Of a stretch of 64,000 nucleotides of DNA, positions 47,559 to 55,340 are shown piece after piece. The position numbers and the translations under genes are program-made. This DNA is from AC-56 sp963702195. GTDB taxonomy: Bacteria > Actinomycetota > Thermoleophilia > Solirubrobacterales > 70-9. Position 1 is the first letter of the stretch. The number at the start of each line of letters is the position of its first letter. Under the pieces are notes generated by a model. It searched no databases and was not told where the DNA came from. It saw only the letters and a program-made list of their open reading frames with translations. The DNA lies in the NCBI GenBank assembly GCA_963702195.1, contig OY969725.1:3162001-3226000 (forward strand). The letters are read 5' to 3'.

Positions 47559-48605
47559 CTATGCGGCGCGAGAGCGGAAGTAGGCGGCGGAGTCCAGCCC
47601 GCGGTCGAAGCGCGACCAGGTCTCGCCGTCCGCCAGGCCGCGCTCGATCCGGTCGAAGCTCCCGAGCTTGCCGCCCAGGTTGTCGATCATGTGGACCAGG
47701 GTGGCCTCGCGGGTTGCGGGGAGGACGGGCGAGCCGTTCTCGAGCGAGCCGTGGTGCGCAAGGACGATGTGGAAGAGGGCCTGGGCCAGGTCAGGGTCGA
47801 ACCCGTCCATCCGCTCGACCTCGCGGCGGACCAGGTAGTAGCCGAGGGGGATCTCCCCCTGGAGTCGCCCGGCGTCGGTCAGGTCGATCGCCAGGGGATC
47901 GTCGTTGTAGGCCATCGTCTTGCCGATGTCGTGAAGGAGCGCCCCGGCGATCGCGATGTCGCGGTCGAGCCCCGGGAACGCGGCGGCAGCGGCACTCACG
48001 GCCTGCGCGACGGAGACGGTGTGGTCGAGAAGCCCATGGCGATACGCCTGGTGGTAGTACTTGGCGGCCGGCGCCTCGCGGAAGCGGTGCCAGACCGGGG
48101 AGTCCGGAGCGAAGAAGCGATCGAGGAGCGCCGCCAGCTGGGGGTTCTGGATCGTCCCGAGGAGCTCACGAAGCTGCGCCTCGAGCCGCTCGACGGGGAC
48201 GCTCGGTCCCTCGGCGAGGTCGGACGCCTCGTACTCGTCGCCGCGGGCGGAGCGGATCGTCTCGATCGTGATCTTGGGCCCGTACTGGGAGTGGATCGCG
48301 AAGCGCCCGGTGATGTGCACCGCGGAGCCGGGCTCCGCGATCTCGAAGCATTCAGCGACCTCCTCCCACGCCACCGCCTCGACGGCACCGGAGCTGTCGC
48401 AGACGACGAGCCGCAGCCAGTCGCCGCCGTTTCGCCGCTGGCGAAGCTCGCGCTGGCGGACGCCGAAGACACCCGCAATCGCCTGTCCGTCGGCGAGATC
48501 GCGCACCCAGGCGCGCCCCGGCCCGTTCCCGTTTTCCCTGCTCGCGACGCTCTCCGTCGCGCCGGCGATCGCCGGCTGCTCAGTGAGTGAGACCTGTTCG
48601 CTCAT
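47559..48605 (-). CDS. OB-fold/HD-domain phosphohydrolase, YhaM-like (paralog 2)
   Basis: 348 residues from ATG 48605. OB-fold region (FGVRQRELRQRRNGGDWLRLVVCD, VHITGRFAIHSQYGPKITI) then an HD domain with HQAYRHGLLDHTVSVAQAV, ALLHDIGKTMAY and LAHHGSLENGS. Same architecture as the gene at 9242 but with a longer N terminus and only modest similarity. A 3'-5' exoribonuclease role is inferred from YhaM. The frame upstream of 48605 to 48854 overlaps the DUF4235 gene and is rejected. Confidence 0.85.
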   Translation of the reverse strand: MSEQVSLTEQPAIAGATESVASRENGNGPGRAWVRDLADGQAIAGVFGVRQRELRQRRNGGDWLRLVVCDSSGAVEAVAWEEVAECFEIAEPGSAVHITGRFAIHSQYGPKITIETIRSARGDEYEASDLAEGPSVPVERLEAQLRELLGTIQNPQLAALLDRFFAPDSPVWHRFREAPAAKYYHQAYRHGLLDHTVSVAQAVSAAAAAFPGLDRDIAIAGALLHDIGKTMAYNDDPLAIDLTDAGRLQGEIPLGYYLVRREVERMDGFDPDLAQALFHIVLAHHGSLENGSPVLPATREATLVHMIDNLGGKLGSFDRIERGLADGETWSRFDRGLDSAAYFRSRAA

Positions 48606-48669
48606 CGTGCGCTCACAGTAGAGAGGGCGGCGGACGTGCCAAATCTCCCCACCTGCGGCGACCCGCGAG

Positions 48670-48954
48670 CTACTCGGTCTGCTCGGGCTCCTCGTCCCCG
48701 GGCCAGGTGCCGGTGAACCGGTGGTAGGCGTGGCGCGACCCCCGCTCGACCAGCCCGCGGACCAGCGCGAAGGTCGCGCCCTGGATCGTGAGGGCGAGGG
48801 CGAGCTTCCCCAAACTGACCTCGCGATCCCCCGGCTCCGGTGGCTCCTCGTCATCGACGAGACTCCATGTCAGATCGACGAACTTCTTCGAGAGGAGGCC
48901 AGCGAGGAGCCCCGCCACGACGCTGAAGGGGATCAACAGCAGCTTTCTCATCAT
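48670..48954 (-). CDS. DUF4235 small membrane protein
   Basis: 94 residues from ATG 48954. KLLLIPFSVVAGLLAGLLSKKFVDLTWSLV and ALALTIQGATFALVRGLVERGS match the DUF4235 pattern of two membrane helices with a short acidic loop. Function unknown, restricted mostly to actinobacteria. Coupled by ATGA overlap to the YihY gene. The longer frame is a YihY shadow. Confidence 0.85.
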   Translation of the reverse strand: MMRKLLLIPFSVVAGLLAGLLSKKFVDLTWSLVDDEEPPEPGDREVSLGKLALALTIQGATFALVRGLVERGSRHAYHRFTGTWPGDEEPEQTE

Positions 48955-49889
48955 GCCTGCCTCGGCTGGCCCTTGGCGGGCGTCCGCGGCTCCATCGCGA
49001 TCGTCTCGTCCTCGGGCACGCCGCCCTCGAGCTCGCGGCCGCGTTCGATCTCCGCGTTCATCTCGGCGCCAAGAAGAACGGCGACGTTGGAGATCCACAG
49101 CCAGATCAGGAAGATGATGACCCCGGCGAGGCTCCCATAGGTCGCGTTGTAGGAGCCGAAGTTGGCCACGTAGACCGCGAAGCCGACGGAGGCCAGAATC
49201 CACAGCAGGACGGCAAGGATGCCGCCCGGCGTGATCCAGCGGAAGCCGGGATGCCGGACATTGGGGGCCCCGTAGTAGAGGATCGCGAGCATCGTCATCA
49301 GGACGAGGACGATCACGGGCCATTTCACGATGCTGAAGATCGTGACGGCGGTGCCCTGGACTCCGAAGACCTTCCCGACCTCGGAGGCCAGCGGGCCACT
49401 GATGACGACGGCGATCGCACTGACGGCCACCAGGAGCAGCAGGATCAGCGTCATCGCGATCTGGATCGGACGAAGTTTCCAGAACGGGCGGCCTTCGTCC
49501 ATCTCGTAGATCACGTTCGAGGCGCGCGAGAAGGCGCCGACGTAGCCGGACGCCGACCAGAGCGACGCCACGAGGCCGAGCACGAACGCGACGCCCGCCG
49601 TGCTGGAACTGGCGGCGATCTCCTTGATCGCACCGGTGACGATGTCCTGAGCGGGGCCGGGCCCGAGCTCCTTGATGTTGTCGAGGGCGGCGTTGATGGC
49701 GGAATCGCCCGCGAGGCCGAGGATCGACACGAGGACGATCAGGGCCGGGAAGATCGAGAGGATCGCGTAGTAGGTCAGCGCCGCGGCCCAGTCCGTGAGG
49801 TTGTCGTCGCGGAACTCGGACACGGTCCGCTTGAGCACGCCCCACCAGGCGCGCCGCCTCAGCTGCGTCGGCTTACGCGGCTCCTCCAC
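48951..49889 (-). CDS. YihY/virulence factor BrkB-family membrane protein
   Basis: 312 residues, six hydrophobic segments. Opens VLKRTVSEFRDDNLTDWAAALTYYAILSIFPALIVLVSILG, the YihY signature, and contains PLASEVGKVFG and PNVRHPGFRWITPGGI with the conserved P-x-F-x-W-x-x-P-G. The frequent label RNase BN is incorrect for this family; its function is not established. GTG start at 49889. Followed by the coupled DUF4235 gene. Confidence 0.92.
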   Translation of the reverse strand: MEEPRKPTQLRRRAWWGVLKRTVSEFRDDNLTDWAAALTYYAILSIFPALIVLVSILGLAGDSAINAALDNIKELGPGPAQDIVTGAIKEIAASSSTAGVAFVLGLVASLWSASGYVGAFSRASNVIYEMDEGRPFWKLRPIQIAMTLILLLLVAVSAIAVVISGPLASEVGKVFGVQGTAVTIFSIVKWPVIVLVLMTMLAILYYGAPNVRHPGFRWITPGGILAVLLWILASVGFAVYVANFGSYNATYGSLAGVIIFLIWLWISNVAVLLGAEMNAEIERGRELEGGVPEDETIAMEPRTPAKGQPRQA

Positions 49890-49927
49890 CCCAGAGAGGA
49901 TTCCCGCTGGGGGTGGAGATCAAACCG

Positions 49928-50461
49928 TTAGCCCTGCGGGCGAACGTCCTTGGCGCACTCCGTCAATCCGAGGGCCTTGGCCTCCTCATTTGCCCGGGCA
50001 GTGCTGGCGTTGGCCTTGGCGGCGATCTGCTGGATCTTGGCCGTGTCGTTGGCCTTCGCCGCGTCGAGCACCTGGTTGGCCAGGGCGATCTGGCCTTTGC
50101 CTTCGCTCAGGTAGGTCGCGTACTTCGCCTGCAGGTCGCTCGGCGGCGTGATCGCGCTCAACTTGGTGTAGAGGTCATTGCCGATCGCGATGTTCTGCTC
50201 CAGCGTGGGAATCTGATCCTGGACGGACGATGTCGCGCTCGGAGCCTTCAGGGCCGCGACCTGGTCGTTCGCCTCCTTGCACACCGCGTTCGCCTGCGAG
50301 ACGAACTCGTCCTGGCTTAGCGGGGCCGAGCCGCTCGCGCCGCTGGCGCCCGTGGTGCTGGTGCTGCTCCCGCCGCCGCATCCCGCGAAGGCGAGGGCCC
50401 CGACCGCGACGCAGCCAGCGATCGTGGCAAGGCCGATCCGATTGATGATGGTCCTGCGCAC
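49928..50461 (-). CDS. Lipoprotein with helical mature domain (paralog 1)
   Basis: 177 residues from GTG 50461, ribosome site GGAAGGAG. Signal peptide with lipobox ALAFAGC (Cys28), a Ser/Thr/Gly linker, then a ~130-residue alpha-helical domain with PLSQDEFVSQANAVCKEAND near its start, YTKLSAITPPSDLQAKYATYL in the middle and a final Cys (LTECAKDV) that could pair with the first. No family function is known. It is a tandem duplicate of the next gene, with almost identical promoter, leader and signal peptide but a diverged mature part. Confidence 0.85.
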   Translation of the reverse strand: MRRTIINRIGLATIAGCVAVGALAFAGCGGGSSTSTTGASGASGSAPLSQDEFVSQANAVCKEANDQVAALKAPSATSSVQDQIPTLEQNIAIGNDLYTKLSAITPPSDLQAKYATYLSEGKGQIALANQVLDAAKANDTAKIQQIAAKANASTARANEEAKALGLTECAKDVRPQG

Positions 50462-50555
50462 CAGTTGCTCCTTCCGTATGCCCCAGACCCGATGAGTCCC
50501 TGCACGGCGGAGTCACTGGTGCTGTGGATGAGCCTGTCGGCTCGAATTACAAGGC
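50462..50555 (-). promoter_or_regulatory. Structured mRNA leader of lipoprotein paralog 1
   Basis: The ~94-base leader has a GAGCC/GGCUC hairpin, then a long stem in which CUCC pairs with the ribosome-site GGAG, CCGU with ACGG, and GACUC with GGGUC. A second upstream GACUC could compete for GGGUC. It is nearly identical to the leader at 51179-51270. A ribosome-sequestering control element is inferred. Confidence 0.5.
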
Positions 50556-50561
50556 GGCGGC

Positions 50562-50590
50562 AGCCTACCGGTGCCGGGTTTGGGCGTCAA
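50562..50590 (-). promoter_or_regulatory. Promoter of lipoprotein paralog 1
   Basis: On the minus strand TTGACG and TAGGCT are 17 bases apart. The same boxes and spacing occur before paralog 2 although the spacer sequences differ, which argues both are functional. Confidence 0.75.
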
Positions 50591-50593
50591 GAG

Positions 50594-50620
50594 ACCGGGC
50601 GGGAGGAACGCCCGCCCGGT
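50594..50620 (-). terminator. Terminator of lipoprotein paralog 2
   Basis: ACCGGGCGGG and CCCGCCCGGT form a perfect 10-bp stem with a 7-base loop, 22 bases after the paralog 2 stop and followed by CTCTT on the minus strand. Confidence 0.65.
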
Positions 50621-50641
50621 CCGACGCCGCTTCGATGCTGA

Positions 50642-51178
50642 CTACCCCTGCGGTGAGACCTGCTTGGCGCACTCGGCGAGGCCGAGGGCCTTGGCGTCGG
50701 TGTTGCCCTGGTCGGTACCCACGGCGAGCTTCTGGGCCAGGGTCTTCACCTGGCTCGTGTCGCCGGACTTCGCCGCGCTCTCGAGCTGCTGGGCGATGGC
50801 GATCTGGCTCTTTCCGTTCGCCAGGTACGCGTCGAACTTGGACTGCAGGTTCGACGGAGGCGTGATCCCGGAGAGCTGGCCGTAGACCCCGTTGGCGATC
50901 GTGATCTGCTCGGCCGTGAGGTTGGCGAGATCGTTCAGGTCGGGATTCGACGGCAGCGCCTGCAGCGCCTCGATCTTGTCGTTGCCGTCCTTGCACGCCG
51001 CGTTGGCCTGCGAGACGAACTCGTCCTGGCTCAGCGGGGTCGATCCGGAGGCGCCGCTGGCGCCGCTCGCCCCGGTGCTGCTGCTGCCGCCGCCGCATCC
51101 GGCGAAGGCGAGGGCCCCGACCGCGACGCAGCCAGCGATCGTGGCAAGGCCGATCCGATTGATGATGCTCATACGCAC
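50642..51178 (-). CDS. Lipoprotein with helical mature domain (paralog 2)
   Basis: 178 residues from GTG 51178, placed to match paralog 1; ATG at 51172 is in frame. Lipobox ALAFAGC, linker of Gly/Ala/Ser repeats, and a helical domain: PLSQDEFVSQANAACKDGND, YGQLSGITPPSNLQSKFDAYL, LGLAECAKQVSPQG. The two conserved cysteines match paralog 1. Function unknown. It sits upstream of paralog 1 with its own promoter and terminator, so the two are separate transcription units. Confidence 0.85.
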   Translation of the reverse strand: MRMSIINRIGLATIAGCVAVGALAFAGCGGGSSSTGASGASGASGSTPLSQDEFVSQANAACKDGNDKIEALQALPSNPDLNDLANLTAEQITIANGVYGQLSGITPPSNLQSKFDAYLANGKSQIAIAQQLESAAKSGDTSQVKTLAQKLAVGTDQGNTDAKALGLAECAKQVSPQG

Positions 51179-51270
51179 CTTTACTCCTTCCGTATGCCCC
51201 AGACCCGATGAGTCCCTGCACGGCGGAGTCACTGGTGCTGTGGTTGAGCCGGTCGGCTCGATTACAAGGC
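51179..51270 (-). promoter_or_regulatory. Structured mRNA leader of lipoprotein paralog 2
   Basis: Same elements as the leader of paralog 1: hairpin GAGCC/GGCUC, two GACUC copies able to pair with one GGGUC (51202-51206), and CUCC (51225-51228) opposite the ribosome-site GGAG (51184-51187). Differences from the other copy fall mainly in loops. Confidence 0.5.
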
Positions 51271-51276
51271 GGCGGC

Positions 51277-51305
51277 AGCCTACAGACGGCCCGACCGCTC
51301 GTCAA
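51277..51305 (-). promoter_or_regulatory. Promoter of lipoprotein paralog 2
   Basis: TTGACG (51300-51305) and TAGGCT (51277-51282) with a 17-base spacer on the minus strand. Confidence 0.75.
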
Positions 51306-51388
51306 GGTCCGCGCCTTCACGGATCCGCCGATCGTGTCCGGCGGGCTCCCTTTAGCGTTTCGCAATGACCCGCGCTAACAATGGGGGT

Positions 51389-52090
51389 ATGACGGCGTCC
51401 CATGGACGCGTTCTGGTGGTGGACGACGAGCCGATCGTCCGCGAGGTGCTCGAGCGCTACCTGCATCGAGGCGGCTTCGACGTGGCGACCGCCAGCGATG
51501 GCCCCAGCGCGCTCCACGCATTCGAGGAACACCGCCCCGACCTGATCGTTCTCGACCTGATGCTGCCCGGAATCGACGGCATGGAGGTGTTTCGGCGAGT
51601 CCGCGAGCGGCGCCGGGGCACGGGCGTGATCATGCTCACCGCCCGCGGGCAGGAGACCGATCGTGTCGTCGGCCTCGACCTCGGTGCCGACGACTACGTC
51701 GCGAAGCCCTTCTCTCCTCGCGAGATCGTCGCCCGCGCCCGTGCGGTCCTGCGGCGATCCGGAGTGGACGGCACGAGCGCTCGGAGCCAGCCGCTGCTCA
51801 AGGCAGGACCGCTCGAGATCGACCCGAACGCCCGGGACGTGACGGTGGACGGTGACCCGGTCGAGCTGACGCCGAAGGAGTTCGACCTGCTCAGCCACTT
51901 CGCGGCCAACCAACGAACCGTCTTCAGCCGGGCTCAGCTCCTCGAGGAGGTCTGGGACATCGCCTACGCCGGCGATCCCTCGACGGTCACCGTGCACATC
52001 CGGCGACTACGAGAGAAGATCGAGCGCGATCCGTCGGCGCCGGACCACCTGCTGACGGTGTGGGGCGTCGGCTACCGGTTCGAGCCATGA
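51389..52090 (+). CDS. OmpR/PhoB-family response regulator
   Basis: 233 residues from ATG 51389. Receiver domain: acidic pair DD at 12-13, phosphoacceptor Asp56 (IVLDLMLPG), Thr84 and Lys107 (YVAKPF). C-terminal winged helix: LTPKEFDLLSHFAANQRTVFSRAQLLEEVW and VTVHIRRLREKIE. A TAACAA box 7 bases upstream and GGGGGT next to the start leave open a leaderless or short-leader start. ATGA overlap with the kinase gene. Confidence 0.95.
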   Translation: MTASHGRVLVVDDEPIVREVLERYLHRGGFDVATASDGPSALHAFEEHRPDLIVLDLMLPGIDGMEVFRRVRERRRGTGVIMLTARGQETDRVVGLDLGADDYVAKPFSPREIVARARAVLRRSGVDGTSARSQPLLKAGPLEIDPNARDVTVDGDPVELTPKEFDLLSHFAANQRTVFSRAQLLEEVWDIAYAGDPSTVTVHIRRLREKIERDPSAPDHLLTVWGVGYRFEP

Positions 52091-53325
52091 ATCGCGGGCC
52101 GACCTCCCCCGTCGTCGCCTCGATGCTCATCGCCGCGCTGGGGGCGGTCGCGACCCTGGCGATCGGGCTTGGCGCCTTCGGGGCGAGCGATGTCGCGGAG
52201 CTCGCGCTCCTGATCGTCGTTGCGATCGCCTTGAGCGCGGCCGCGACCGGGCTCGTCGCGCCGCGGCTCGCGCGCGCGTCCCTGCGCGTGCGGCTGGTGT
52301 CGATCGCCGTCTTCGCGACGCTCGTTGGCTTCGCGAACCTGGTCGTCCTCTCGCTGTTGATGCTGGTCGACACCCACGTCGCGACGGTGCTCGCGGTGCT
52401 GCTCATCTACTCGACGGCCGCCGCGATCGGGGCGGCGCTTGCCACCGCTCGCGCCACGTCGAGCGCGCTGACGCGGGTCGGCGAGACGGCGCGACGTCTG
52501 GCCGCGGGGGACCTGGAGGCCCGAACCGGCCGACTCGGCGCGGGCGAGGAGATTGACTCGCTGGCCCGGAGCCTCGACGAGATGGCCGAACGCCTGAGCT
52601 CCTCGCTCGAGCGCGAGCGCGCGGCCGAGGTCCAGCGGCGCAATCTGGTCACCGCCATCTCCCACGACCTGCGAACGCCGCTGTCGGGCCTGCGCGCGAT
52701 GATCGAGTCGATCGAGGACGGGGTCGCCAGCGATCCGGCCACGATCCGCCGCTACGTCCACGAGATGGGCGCGAGCGTCGCGTCGCTCGTCGAGCTTGTG
52801 GACGACCTGTTCGAGCTCGTCCAGCTGGACGCCGGGGCGATCCAGGCCGAGACGGAGCGAGCCCGGGTGGAGGAGGTCGTCCGGTCGGCCGTGGCCGCCT
52901 GCGAGGCACAGGCATCGACCAAGGGGCTGGTGGTGCAGGCGCGAATCGACGGCGCGGCCGCGGTCCCGTGCTCCCCCAGGCTCACCCGCGTGGTTCAAAA
53001 CCTCCTGCAGAACGCGATCCGTCACACGCCGAGCGACGGCACCGTGGTGATCGAAGCGAGCCACCACCGCCGGGAGCTCAAGCTCGCGGTCACGGACACC
53101 GGCGAGGGAATCGACGGCACCGCCGTCGACCGGGTCTTCGACCCCTTCTGGCGCGGGGACTCCGCTCGAGCAAGCGACGGGTCCGGGCTCGGCCTCGCGC
53201 TCACCAAGGGCATCGTCGAGGCGCTCGGCGGCACGATCGCGGTCGAATCGGCGTCCGCGCGGGGATCGCGGTTCGCCGTGATGGTTCCGGACGGCGGAAG
53301 GCCTGAAGCCAGCCTGGCTCCGTAG
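52087..53325 (+). CDS. Membrane sensor histidine kinase
   Basis: 412 residues. Four hydrophobic segments in residues 8-120 with almost no extracytoplasmic loop, so it probably senses within the membrane. HAMP-like linker (RVGETARRLAAGDLEARTGRLGAGEEIDSLARSL), H-box with His193 (ISHDLRTPLSGLRAMIE), then N-box (VVQNLLQNAIRHTPSDG), G1 (DTGEGIDG) and G2 (GSGLGLALTKGIVEALGG) of the ATPase. Partner of the preceding regulator; target genes unknown. Confidence 0.95.
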   Translation: MNRGPTSPVVASMLIAALGAVATLAIGLGAFGASDVAELALLIVVAIALSAAATGLVAPRLARASLRVRLVSIAVFATLVGFANLVVLSLLMLVDTHVATVLAVLLIYSTAAAIGAALATARATSSALTRVGETARRLAAGDLEARTGRLGAGEEIDSLARSLDEMAERLSSSLERERAAEVQRRNLVTAISHDLRTPLSGLRAMIESIEDGVASDPATIRRYVHEMGASVASLVELVDDLFELVQLDAGAIQAETERARVEEVVRSAVAACEAQASTKGLVVQARIDGAAAVPCSPRLTRVVQNLLQNAIRHTPSDGTVVIEASHHRRELKLAVTDTGEGIDGTAVDRVFDPFWRGDSARASDGSGLGLALTKGIVEALGGTIAVESASARGSRFAVMVPDGGRPEASLAP

Positions 53326-53495
53326 AGCCCATCCCAGCCCTATCGAGATGGGCCCGAAGTGCGTATCCGGTTGGCTCAGGATGACGCTGACTCGGCGGCA
53401 TCAAACCCCCAGCCACCACCATTCGGACCGTGACGCGATCATTCCCAACGAGCTCGCACGCGTGCCCTGACCTCCAGGTCGCACCGCGGTCCTCG
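53326..53495. other. Non-coding stretch after kinase gene
   Basis: Contains a GCCCATC/GATGGGC hairpin at 53327-53353, directly after the stop, which may terminate the two-component operon. No convincing gene is seen up to the tandem repeats at 53496. Confidence 0.5.
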
Positions 53496-53557
53496 CTTCC
53501 GGCGGCGAGTGGCAGATAATCGACCGTATAGGTGGATTTGCTGCCGCTGGCGGAAAG
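53496..53557. repeat. Long tandem hairpin, copy 1
   Basis: An identical 44-bp core (53505-53548) shared with copy 2 folds as AGTGGCAG/CTGCCGCT, AATC/GATT and ACC/GGT around a GTATA loop. Outer arms CTTCCG (53496-53501) and CGGAA (51-55 of the same line) extend the stem with sequence unrelated to copy 2. Confidence 0.7.
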
Positions 53558-53565
53558 AACCACGT

Positions 53566-53627
53566 AGCCCGCGTAGCGAGTGGCAGATAATCGACCGTAT
53601 AGGTGGATTTGCTGCCGCTCGCGGGCT
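53566..53627. repeat. Long tandem hairpin, copy 2
   Basis: Same 44-bp core (53576-53619), 71 bp downstream of copy 1. Outer arms AGCCCGCG (53566-53573) and CGCGGGCT (53620-53627) pair perfectly with a five-base bulge on the left. The period is not a multiple of three, so this is not a coding repeat. Confidence 0.7.
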
Positions 53628-53733
53628 TGAGTTCGGATCGGCTCTGGCGACCTAGGCGGGGTGCGTCACGGAACCGATACGCGCTGATCCCGTAATTACT
53701 GCGAAAGGAGTCGCGGATAGCGTCGCCGGCACC
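53628..53733. other. Region upstream of PLP-enzyme gene
   Basis: Holds a GTAATTAC palindrome and a TAGCGT box (53718-53723) 10 bases before TTG 53734. It probably contains the promoter. No riboswitch of the SAM or SAH type was recognised. Confidence 0.4.
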
Positions 53734-54942
53734 TTGCGACCTCGCGGCCCGGCGCAACCGGAGAACCCGAGCAGCCGGCTGAGCCTGAGCCCCTCGACGA
53801 GGGCGGTCATGGCCGGCCGCGGGAAGGCGGGCAGCGGCCAGCCCCTGAACCTGCCCCCGGTGTTCGCGTCGGCGTTCCACGCCAACGGATCGCATGCCTA
53901 CGCGCGAGAGGGAAACCCGACCTGGGCCGCGTTCGAGGAAGGACTCGGAGCGCTGGAGGGAGGTGAGGCGATCGCCTTCTCGTCGGGGATGGCAGCCGCG
54001 ACCGCGGTCCTCGAGGGGCTCGCGGTGGGCGCCCGCGTCGTGGCGCCCGACGACGGCTACCTCGAGCTCCGCGCGCTGCTCTCCGATCGCGCGCGGACCG
54101 GTCGGCTCGACGTTCGAACGGCCGATACCAGCGACACCGCGGCGATCATCACCGCCCTGGACGGCGCGGACCTCGTCTGGCTCGAGGCGCTGACGAACCC
54201 AACGCTTGAGGTTTGCGAGGTGGACGCGATCGTCGAGGCGGCGCGCGCTCGCGGCGTGACCTCCGTCGTGGACGCAACCCTGGCGACGCCGGCGCTTCAG
54301 CGCCCGCTCGACCTCGGCGCCGATGTGGTCATCCACAGCGCCAGCAAGTACATCGGCGGCCATTCCGACCTCCTGCTGGGCGCCGCCGCGACTCGAGATC
54401 GCCGCTGGCTCGAACGGCTGCGTCGCTCGCGAACCGCGCTTGGCGCCGTCCCGGGGACCATGGAAGCGTTCCTTGCTCTCCGCGGGCTGCGCACGCTGCC
54501 GCTGCGGCTCGAGCGAAGCTGCGCAACGGCGGGCGAGCTCGCCCGGCGCCTCGAGCGCCACCCGGCGGTCGAGCGGGTGCGGTACCCCGGGCTCGTGGCC
54601 GATCCCGGCCACGACATAGCCTTACGCGTCCTGGACGGCTTCGGGGCGATGCTTGCGTGTGAGGTGAGGGGTGGCGCCGAGCACGCGGCGACCGTCTGCG
54701 CCTCGGTACGGGTGTGGACCCACGCCACCAGCCTGGGCGGGGTGGAGAGCTTGGTCGAACATCACTTCCGCCCCTCCGGCCGCAGGCAGCTCCCGCCGGG
54801 GCTGATCCGGATGAGCGTGGGCTGCGAGGACCTGGATGACCTGTGGGATGACCTGGACCAGGCGCTCAGCTCGTTCGCGTGGCCCGCCGCCGCAGACGCA
54901 GCGCGTAGACGAGCGCCGAGCAGGCGAACAGCGCCGCGGTGA
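53734..54942 (+). CDS. Trans-sulfuration PLP enzyme (cystathionine gamma-synthase/lyase-like)
   Basis: 402 residues from TTG 53734; the family N terminus STRAVMAGRGKAG lies 22 residues in, and GTG or ATG nearer to it are possible starts. YAREGNPTWAAFEEGLGALEGGEAIAFSSGMAA, LEALTNPTLEVCEVD, VVDATLATP and the PLP lysine in HSASKYIGGHSDLLLGA are characteristic. It would act on cystathionine, O-acylhomoserine or methionine; which one is not decidable. The basic C-terminal tail (last ~25 residues) is encoded opposite the convergent membrane protein gene. Confidence 0.88.
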   Translation: MRPRGPAQPENPSSRLSLSPSTRAVMAGRGKAGSGQPLNLPPVFASAFHANGSHAYAREGNPTWAAFEEGLGALEGGEAIAFSSGMAAATAVLEGLAVGARVVAPDDGYLELRALLSDRARTGRLDVRTADTSDTAAIITALDGADLVWLEALTNPTLEVCEVDAIVEAARARGVTSVVDATLATPALQRPLDLGADVVIHSASKYIGGHSDLLLGAAATRDRRWLERLRRSRTALGAVPGTMEAFLALRGLRTLPLRLERSCATAGELARRLERHPAVERVRYPGLVADPGHDIALRVLDGFGAMLACEVRGGAEHAATVCASVRVWTHATSLGGVESLVEHHFRPSGRRQLPPGLIRMSVGCEDLDDLWDDLDQALSSFAWPAAADAARRRAPSRRTAPR

Positions 54943-55339
54943 GGAGCAGCCAGCGGCCCAGGTAGACGCTTACGGAAAGTCCGGTGTCGGCGCGGTAGCG
55001 GTCGGTGCTCAGCCCGAGGATCAGCGGGAACCACACCACGAGGGCGAAGGCGGACAGGAGCGCGGGCACGCGCACGTGGTTCAGGGCCACGGCGCCCCGA
55101 ACGTCCAGCTGCCGCCCGTCCAACCGGGCACCCCGGCCGGCGAGCAGCGCCAGGGCCGAATACAGGGGAAACGCGATCAGGTCGTGCGCCACGATCGCGC
55201 CACCGAACCAGAGCAGCACGTTGATCGCGTTTGGGCGCGCGATGATCGCGACGAAGGCGTAGCCCGCCACGGCCAAAGTCGCCAGGACCGCCAGCAGGTG
55301 CAACACGCTCGAGCCGTAGCGGTCCCGGACCCGGTTCAT
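54866..55339 (-). CDS. Four-helix membrane protein, function unknown
   Basis: 157 residues with hydrophobic segments at about 12-32, 38-65, 88-110 and 125-148. No family was recognised. The ATG at 55339 lies one base after the stop of the cytochrome b-molybdopterin fusion gene, so it is the last gene of that operon and might be an extra membrane subunit. Conserved-looking features: His53 in the second helix and a basic C-terminal end. Confidence 0.75.
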   Translation of the reverse strand: MNRVRDRYGSSVLHLLAVLATLAVAGYAFVAIIARPNAINVLLWFGGAIVAHDLIAFPLYSALALLAGRGARLDGRQLDVRGAVALNHVRVPALLSAFALVVWFPLILGLSTDRYRADTGLSVSVYLGRWLLLTAALFACSALVYALRLRRRATRTS

Positions 55340-55340
55340 C

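Noticed and set aside
50462..50555. Known riboswitch class (cyclic di-AMP or cyclic di-GMP type) in the lipoprotein leaders
   Set aside because: Conserved core sequences of those classes were not found; only a ribosome-site stem is supported.
53505..53619. A minimal CRISPR array (two 44-bp repeats with one 27-bp spacer)
   Set aside because: No cas genes, only two copies, the repeat is long with complex internal pairing, and the flanks pair with each other, which CRISPR spacers do not.
53641..53733. SAM or SAH riboswitch upstream of the trans-sulfuration gene
   Set aside because: Expected by function, but none of the known conserved cores could be recognised.
53401..54612. 403-residue minus-strand ORF covering the tandem hairpins
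   Set aside because: The repeats fall in different frames within it and most of it is antisense to the PLP enzyme.
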